Origin: DASRQK01 sp964401685
Lineage (GTDB): Bacteria; Bacteroidota; Bacteroidia; Sphingobacteriales; Sphingobacteriaceae
Assembly (NCBI GenBank): GCA_964401685.1
Contig: CAYNZH010000006.1
Span: 18,671 to 82,670, forward strand
DNA length: 64,000 nucleotides
Reading direction: 5' to 3'
Position numbers and translations under genes: made by a program. Positions within the stretch are counted from its first letter, which is position 1, and every line of letters begins with the position of its first letter. This document shows positions 58,871 to 64,000 of the stretch, piece by piece. The notes beneath the pieces are model-generated. The model saw only the letters and a list, made by a program, of their open reading frames with translations. It was not told the origin of the DNA and did no database searches.

Positions 58871-60622
58871 TTACCATCCTGGACTTTGGAGCAGATTTTC
58901 ATTACGCTGCAATTCGTATTCACGGATTGGCATAAAGTAATCTCTTTTCCTAAACAAACGCTGGTGAATTACTGTTTTCTGGTAAAACTCGTTGGGTAAC
59001 ACACCTCTTTTGTCCCAGCCCAGCATAGGTTGGTTGAGCACATTCTCCGCCATTTTCCAGCGAAGCAGATCCCAGTAAACCTGAGATTCGCTATTGAGCT
59101 CTATACGACGTTCCTGACGGATGATTTCGCGCAAGCCTTCCTTGGTGTTATACTTGCCTGGCTGCGTAGAAAACTCATCCCATGACTGTTGTACGGTGGG
59201 TATTCCAGCCCTTTCACGGATCATGTTCAAATGGCTAAGTGCTTCTTCATTCGGACCATTAAATTCGTTCGAGGCTTCTGCATACAGTAAGTACAAGTCG
59301 GTCAGACGCAAAACCGGAAACAGATAGCTCGTCACATAGTACGTACTTCCTTCCAGGTAATTCTGGTAGTTGATAGGTTTTTTCGGGTAATAACCGGTCG
59401 GCGAGTGATAATCCGTAGCCGAAACACCCGTAAACCGTCCGCCTCGAATTTCCAAATGCCAGGAATTGATATCATCATACACCCCTTGACCATACCACAT
59501 ACCACCGTCGAAACCAATATTCGCGTAGAAACGTGGCTCCCTGTGGAAGTGCAGTTTCACCGTTTCATAACCGGGTTTTACGTGGCGTTTATTTTGCTCA
59601 TCGCCTGTGCGAAGTTCGTATCTCTGCTCGTATTCCCAGGTTTTGTCTACCTCAATAGGCAGACCCTTGTCCGTATAGAACATTTCGACGATATTCAACG
59701 TGGGGCCATAGGAGCCGTAAGTTCCCGTTGATCGAATGTTCGGGTTCCAGGAACGAGGAGTTAACGCACTTTGCAAAGCAAATCCCGCCGTATTTGGCCA
59801 GATCACCTCGTTATTTGGATCTCTGGCTGCGAAAGCCTCCCTGATATTCAATTCGTATAGCGTGGTATCTGAAAGATTCAAGGTTTGACCCGGCTCAAAG
59901 GTGTAAAGCTCCATGCTGATGCTGGTCGCGTTGTCAATAGCCTCTTTTGCAGCGACCATTGCTCTCTGCCATTTTTCAGCAGAATAAGTTTGGTTAAACA
60001 GCGGTCCGTGAACGTCGTCCACATAATCCGCATAATCACTATTGCCATTGAAAAGTGGACTTGCCGCTGTCGCCAGTACTTTGGCTTTCAACCCCATAGC
60101 CATCATGGTGGTGACCCTTCCGTAGTTAGGCCTGTCAATCTGCTGTAGGGGTAGATTTGGTAAGTACAAAATGGCGTCATCGAGCAACTGTACAATATAG
60201 TCCACGACAACATCTACAGGCTCACGTCTGACACGTACATCCTCTATCCCTGCATCGATGGGAAGATTTTCCCTGACAAGTGGGATTGGCCCGTACAATT
60301 GCATTAGAAAGAAGTGGTAATATGCTTTCAAAAACGACACTTCCGCTGCCCACTGGTCCCGTTCTGCCTGTTGCATATCCGGAACTTTCTGTATGTTCTC
60401 CAGGAAAATATTGCAATCGCGTATGGCCTGNNNNNNNNNNNNNNNNNNNNNNNNNNNNNNNNNNNNNNNNNNNNNNNNNNNNNNNNNNNNNNNNNNNNNN
60501 NNNNNNNNNNNNNNNNNNNNNNNNNNNNNNGCCACATTGTCCGGCACAACATCGAGGTAGTTGCATCCGAAAAATCCCTGTAAAGTAAAGAAAACCAGCG
60601 TTACTTTTATTAATCTCTTCAT
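58871..60622 (-). CDS. SusD/RagB-family lipoprotein interrupted by an assembly gap
   Basis: The lipoprotein signal (lipid Cys20 in GFFGCNYLDVVPDNV) is followed directly by 100 N. The rest of the protein then continues (QAIRDCNIFLENIQKVPDMQQAERDQWAAEVSFLKAYYHFFLMQLYG). The C-terminal SusD features LRLTDLYLLYAEASNEFNGPNEEALSHLNMIRERAG and LREIIRQERRIELNSESQVYWDLLRWKM are intact. In related SusD proteins roughly 90-100 residues lie between these two parts, so the real gap is near 300 bp, not 100, and the continuous frame across the N run is accidental. It follows SusC by 12 bp. Confidence 0.9.
   Translation of the reverse strand: MKRLIKVTLVFFTLQGFFGCNYLDVVPDNVXXXXXXXXXXXXXXXXXXXXXXXXXXXXXXXXXXQAIRDCNIFLENIQKVPDMQQAERDQWAAEVSFLKAYYHFFLMQLYGPIPLVRENLPIDAGIEDVRVRREPVDVVVDYIVQLLDDAILYLPNLPLQQIDRPNYGRVTTMMAMGLKAKVLATAASPLFNGNSDYADYVDDVHGPLFNQTYSAEKWQRAMVAAKEAIDNATSISMELYTFEPGQTLNLSDTTLYELNIREAFAARDPNNEVIWPNTAGFALQSALTPRSWNPNIRSTGTYGSYGPTLNIVEMFYTDKGLPIEVDKTWEYEQRYELRTGDEQNKRHVKPGYETVKLHFHREPRFYANIGFDGGMWYGQGVYDDINSWHLEIRGGRFTGVSATDYHSPTGYYPKKPINYQNYLEGSTYYVTSYLFPVLRLTDLYLLYAEASNEFNGPNEEALSHLNMIRERAGIPTVQQSWDEFSTQPGKYNTKEGLREIIRQERRIELNSESQVYWDLLRWKMAENVLNQPMLGWDKRGVLPNEFYQKTVIHQRLFRKRDYFMPIREYELQRNENLLQSPGW
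60431..60530. other. Assembly gap, 100 N, inside susD
   Basis: Exactly 100 N. Family comparison suggests about 300 bp are missing between the LDVVPDNV and AIRDCNIFLENI segments of the SusD protein. Confidence 0.97.
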
Positions 60623-60634
60623 AATGAGTTTTTA

Positions 60635-63600
60635 TTAAAAATCGACTTTTAGTCCTAAGTTGAACACTTGTTGAAGTGGGTAATCCAATCCGTTACCTCC
60701 CATTTCAACATCCCATAATTTAAACCGGCTAATAGTCAGCAGATTGAGACCGTTTCCATAAATCCTTAAGGCACCGATGCCAAATCTTTGCATGGAAGAG
60801 TTATGATCACTGAAAGTATATCCTATCTCCAACTGCTTGAGGCGCAAGAACTCTCCGTTTCGCATCCACCAAGTACTCGTAACTTCGTTGTTCGGATTGC
60901 CGGATGCCCAGCTCAAACGTGGGAATGTCGCATACAGATCGCGGTTTTCTTCTGACCAATAGCTGTCTGCGTAAGCGCGAAGTACATGGTTCTGCGCCGT
61001 TCCAGGAAGTGTTTCTCCGTCATAGGTGTAGCTTCTGAACGGTCCTGTTGCCCTAGGATTGATGAAAAAGGATGTCCTGCCCAAGCCCTGGAAAAAGACT
61101 GAAAAATCAAAACCCTTGTAGCCCATAGACAAACCAAAACCATAGTTGACCTCCGGAATGGTTGGGTGTCCCAGAGGCACCATATCCAAGGAAGTAATCT
61201 GCCCATCGCCATTCACATCAACATACTTGATATCGCCGGCCATTACCGTACCACCCAGCTGCTGCTCGGGTGAATTTTGTACTTCCATATTGTCGATAAA
61301 CAAGCGCTCGGCAATATAACCCCTTGAGATATTGATCGGGAAACCCGCTCTATATAACCATGGATATTCATAATGTGGCTCTTCGTAGACGACAAATTTA
61401 CTGGTCGCATAGGTAAAATTGAGCATTCCTTTCAACCACAGGCTATTGTAATAGTTTTTACTGTAACTCAATGACATATCGAAACCTGAGCCCTTTGCTT
61501 CACCTATGTTCGCGTAGATTGGCGCAGACAATCCCATGGATGCTGGTACGTCCGCTCGCTGCATAAAAATATTCTTCCGTGTTTCTGTGAACCAGTCGGC
61601 CTGCAATTCTACTGAATTGTTGAATAACCCAAGTTCCATTGCCACATTGGATTTGTAGGCGGTCTCCCAGGTGATGCCCGGGTTAGGATAACGACTAACG
61701 CTCACACCGGTCAGCGTCTCGTCCAAACTAGGTCCGAAGGTCCATCCTCTGGCTGTAGAATTCATACTGACTTCTGACAGATAGTAGAAGCGCTGGCTGG
61801 GTGAACCGATCGCATCGTTTCCGACCAGACCGTAAGTTCCTCTAAACCTAAGGTTGGAGACAACAGGCTGTAGACCTTCGAAGAAATTTTCCCGCGACAC
61901 ATGCCAGGCCACTCCCGCAGAAGGGAAGAATCCGAAACGATGATCTGTCGAAAATCTCTCCGATCCATTGTAACCAAAGTTTGCTTCCAAAATATACTTG
62001 CGCTTATACCCATAGGTAAATTGTCCCGCAAGGTTCATATTCCGGTGTGGAAGAGACAGCTGAAGACTTCCGGCACTGCCTCGAAGCTCACTGTTCATCA
62101 TTCCCGCTAGCATTCCCGTGATCGCGTGATCTCCGATATTCTTTTTATAATTCAAAATACCTTGGGCAAAAAAGACTGAAGTTACGTCCTTGTTGCCTTC
62201 GCTGTAGCTCAGGTACTCGGTTCCCTCATCCTCATTGTAGATATTATAAACATTGTTTCCGCTATCGTCTACTCCACCATAGCTATAAAAGAAGGGATTG
62301 TAAGATCTGTTGATGGTAAATAGCGCATAGCGTGTTGTCGTTGTACGCGCGGTGAAAGAGAGTCCTTCTGTCACCATGTCCAGGTTTTGGTTTAGCTCGA
62401 GCTGGGCTTGCATTCTAGACTGGGAATACTGCCTGTAGCCCTTGACCATCTCTGCATAGGGATTGAGGAAGCCTCCTGTCTCTGCATTACCAAACATAAT
62501 ATGCTGCAGGTATTGGTAGTTTTCACCCGCTGGAAAATAGGGCTGAAAACGAGTGGGTACCGCACGCACAATATTTCTATACGTCTGGGAACCACCTTGG
62601 AGAGGTCCGCTGTAATCATCAAAGGTACCGCTCAATCGTACATTCAATTGGGTCTTCTCGGTAAGATTGATGTTGACATTGCTACGTAGTGAATACGTTT
62701 TTAGGTTGACGTTGTTGTTGAAGTTTGAGACTTGGGGAACTCTAAGGATTCCGTTGTCCTGATTCAAAGCTCCGGCAACATAGTATTGGGCTACACTACC
62801 CCCGCCCCTGACGCTCAGGTTGGCGCGTTGGTTCATTGCGTAATCCTTTAGTAGCTCCCGCTGCCAGTCAACGGCTGGAAATTCCATCGAACTGTTATCT
62901 AGCGGGGTAAACTCGATCTGGCGTTGTGAATATGGATTTCTTGCCAAAGGATCTCTTCCTACTACGGCTTGATTCGCCATCTGCATATAAGTGATCGGGT
63001 CAACGAATTCGACCTGACGCGTGGGTGTCGAGAGGGAATTTTCCACACGGACCGAGATACTTACACTTTCCATTCTTCCCTCTTTCGTGGTGATCAAGAG
63101 AACACCGTTAGCCCCGCGTGCACCATAAACGGCTGCCGCGCTGGCATCTTTCAGGATGGAAAAACTTTCAATATCATCGACCTGAAGTCTGGCAAGATCT
63201 GTTGGCGTTGATTCGACGTTGTCGATCAAAATTAAAGGATCTACCTTGTAACCGAAGGTTGTCACCCCTCGGATGAAAAATTCGGCATTATCCGCACCGG
63301 GTTCTCCGGATCGCTGGAAACCAATGATACCAGACGCTCTTCCCGAAAGGGCTGCGGTCAGGTTACTTGCAGGAATCTTAAGATCGGATGGTGTGACAGA
63401 AGTCACCGCTCCGACCACATCGTCCCTTCGCGCTCTCTGACCCAAAGCAGTAATCACAGTTTCACCTATCATAAAAGACGAGGTGAGCATTTGGACATCG
63501 ATCCTGGATTGAGATCCCACCACGACCGTTTGCTGCTCATAGCCGACCATAGTGAAGGTCAGCACAGCGTCAGCCAGCGATGCCTGAGGAATGACGAGAA

Positions 63601-63877
63601 TATACCGGCCATTCTGATCTGACGAGGTTGCGACTGACGGATTTAACCGAATCGTGACGCCCATCATGGGATTTCCTGCACTGTCAGTCACTTGCCCTGT
63701 GACTTCATGAGGATCCTGGAGGCCCAATTCGTGTCCATTCACGCGGCTTTCGGCTCTGGCCGTCAGCATCAACATCACGAAAAACGGCAGCATAAACGAG
63801 AACACACTTAAGTGCCGACGCGGTTTGAGTTTAGGTAAATCAAACTCTAGAAGTTTAACATGTAACAATTTACGCAT
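60635..63877 (-). CDS. SusC/RagA-family TonB receptor without STN domain
   Basis: A 1080-aa outer-membrane importer. A long signal region (about 1-43) precedes a carboxypeptidase-like repeat (VTGQVTDSAGNPMMGVTIRLNP, about 60-140). The plug follows (LKIPASNLTAALSGRASGIIGFQRSGEPGADNAEFFIRG and SILKDASAAAVYGARGANGVLLITTKEG), then a long barrel ending LDYPLQQVFNLGLKVDF. No STN domain is present, so it is not controlled by a FecR cascade. A regulator beyond the right edge may be responsible. It leads the operon SusC-SusD-DUF4959 type-DUF4998 type and should import the oligomer that these lipoproteins bind. Confidence 0.95.
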   Translation of the reverse strand: MRKLLHVKLLEFDLPKLKPRRHLSVFSFMLPFFVMLMLTARAESRVNGHELGLQDPHEVTGQVTDSAGNPMMGVTIRLNPSVATSSDQNGRYILVIPQASLADAVLTFTMVGYEQQTVVVGSQSRIDVQMLTSSFMIGETVITALGQRARRDDVVGAVTSVTPSDLKIPASNLTAALSGRASGIIGFQRSGEPGADNAEFFIRGVTTFGYKVDPLILIDNVESTPTDLARLQVDDIESFSILKDASAAAVYGARGANGVLLITTKEGRMESVSISVRVENSLSTPTRQVEFVDPITYMQMANQAVVGRDPLARNPYSQRQIEFTPLDNSSMEFPAVDWQRELLKDYAMNQRANLSVRGGGSVAQYYVAGALNQDNGILRVPQVSNFNNNVNLKTYSLRSNVNINLTEKTQLNVRLSGTFDDYSGPLQGGSQTYRNIVRAVPTRFQPYFPAGENYQYLQHIMFGNAETGGFLNPYAEMVKGYRQYSQSRMQAQLELNQNLDMVTEGLSFTARTTTTRYALFTINRSYNPFFYSYGGVDDSGNNVYNIYNEDEGTEYLSYSEGNKDVTSVFFAQGILNYKKNIGDHAITGMLAGMMNSELRGSAGSLQLSLPHRNMNLAGQFTYGYKRKYILEANFGYNGSERFSTDHRFGFFPSAGVAWHVSRENFFEGLQPVVSNLRFRGTYGLVGNDAIGSPSQRFYYLSEVSMNSTARGWTFGPSLDETLTGVSVSRYPNPGITWETAYKSNVAMELGLFNNSVELQADWFTETRKNIFMQRADVPASMGLSAPIYANIGEAKGSGFDMSLSYSKNYYNSLWLKGMLNFTYATSKFVVYEEPHYEYPWLYRAGFPINISRGYIAERLFIDNMEVQNSPEQQLGGTVMAGDIKYVDVNGDGQITSLDMVPLGHPTIPEVNYGFGLSMGYKGFDFSVFFQGLGRTSFFINPRATGPFRSYTYDGETLPGTAQNHVLRAYADSYWSEENRDLYATFPRLSWASGNPNNEVTSTWWMRNGEFLRLKQLEIGYTFSDHNSSMQRFGIGALRIYGNGLNLLTISRFKLWDVEMGGNGLDYPLQQVFNLGLKVDF

Positions 63878-64000
63878 TTAGATTTATTTATGGTTTTCAC
63901 TAATTTAACATGCAAAATGTTGCCTTTTAATTTTTAAAGCAGAATAAACCTGCAATCAACCAACTATCACAAGGATTGTCTTAGGATGAAAAATTGGTGG
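63878..64000. other. Upstream region of susC2, no clear gene
   Basis: AT-rich 123 bp before the susC start, presumably holding its promoter. No convincing TAnnTTTG box is seen. The last bases read ATGAAAAATTGGTGG on the plus strand (from 63987), which could begin a divergent gene, but too little is visible to support it. Confidence 0.4.

Noticed and set aside
1..64000. tRNA, rRNA, CRISPR array, insertion sequences, riboswitches
   Set aside because: Reading the short intergenic regions showed no cloverleaf, spaced repeats, transposase or conserved aptamer. No intergenic stretch exceeds about 200 bp.

Overview
The window comes from a Bacteroidota chromosome, most likely Sphingobacteriales/Sphingobacteriaceae. 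This assignment is an inference. It rests on two SusC/SusD pairs, an ECF sigma/FecR/SusC trans-envelope cascade, the neighbour pair DUF1599 / BT_3928-type DoxX protein, many Cys-lipoproteins, Bacteroidota -7 promoter boxes (TAnnTTTG), weak Shine-Dalgarno signals, and a clade II (Bacteroidota-type) nitrous oxide reductase cluster. Two runs of exactly 100 N (50004-50103 and 60431-60530) are scaffold gaps. They truncate brnQ and dnaE2 and interrupt a susD. I saw no rRNA, tRNA, CRISPR array, insertion sequence or prophage.

Layout. 1-9.7 kb is housekeeping: the 5' end of lepA, a P1-family peptidase, an amino-acid racemase, shikimate kinase, the DoxX/DUF1599 pair, a HipA-like kinase with a DUF3037 partner, a TonB receptor, peptidase T and a nitroreductase. 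9.7-18.2 kb holds an ECF sigma factor with a membrane-anchored partner, monomeric isocitrate dehydrogenase, a MATE exporter, a CreD/winged-helix/membrane-protein operon, a small lipoprotein and a PNPOx-like protein. 18.2-25.3 kb (minus strand) is a tightly packed run. In transcription order it encodes a Crp/Fnr regulator, a heme-copper-oxidase-like membrane protein, a START-like protein, an N-formylglutamate-amidohydrolase-like lipoprotein and a 1240-residue protein joining a D-aminoacylase-type amidohydrolase to a penicillin-acylase-type Ntn hydrolase. 25.4-31.7 kb (plus strand) is the divergent nos operon: cytochrome c, nosZ, a membrane protein, nosL, nosD, nosF, nosY.

31.7-38 kb holds a class C beta-lactamase-fold hydrolase, a TlpA-like thioredoxin, a lipid kinase, surE, a Yip1-like protein and an MscS channel. 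38-45.2 kb is a complete sigma/FecR/SusC(STN)/SusD uptake locus closed by a strong terminator, with no degradative enzyme. 45.2-50 kb holds an RNA methyltransferase, a large-subunit catalase, a pseudouridine synthase, a small membrane protein and the 3' part of brnQ. 50.1-56.4 kb is a damage-mutagenesis module (imuA-imuB-dnaE2), divergent from a LexA-like XRE-S24 repressor, with two GTTAT-N5-ATAAC operators between them. 56.4-63.9 kb is a second SusC/SusD operon with two surface lipoproteins (DUF4998 type and DUF4959/5000/5126 type).

Strongest leads: the amidohydrolase-Ntn acylase fusion; the self-contained S24-repressor/imu module with visible operators; the interlocked crp/nos promoters; the HipA-like/DUF3037 pair; and a perfect 21-bp-stem hairpin downstream of idh.
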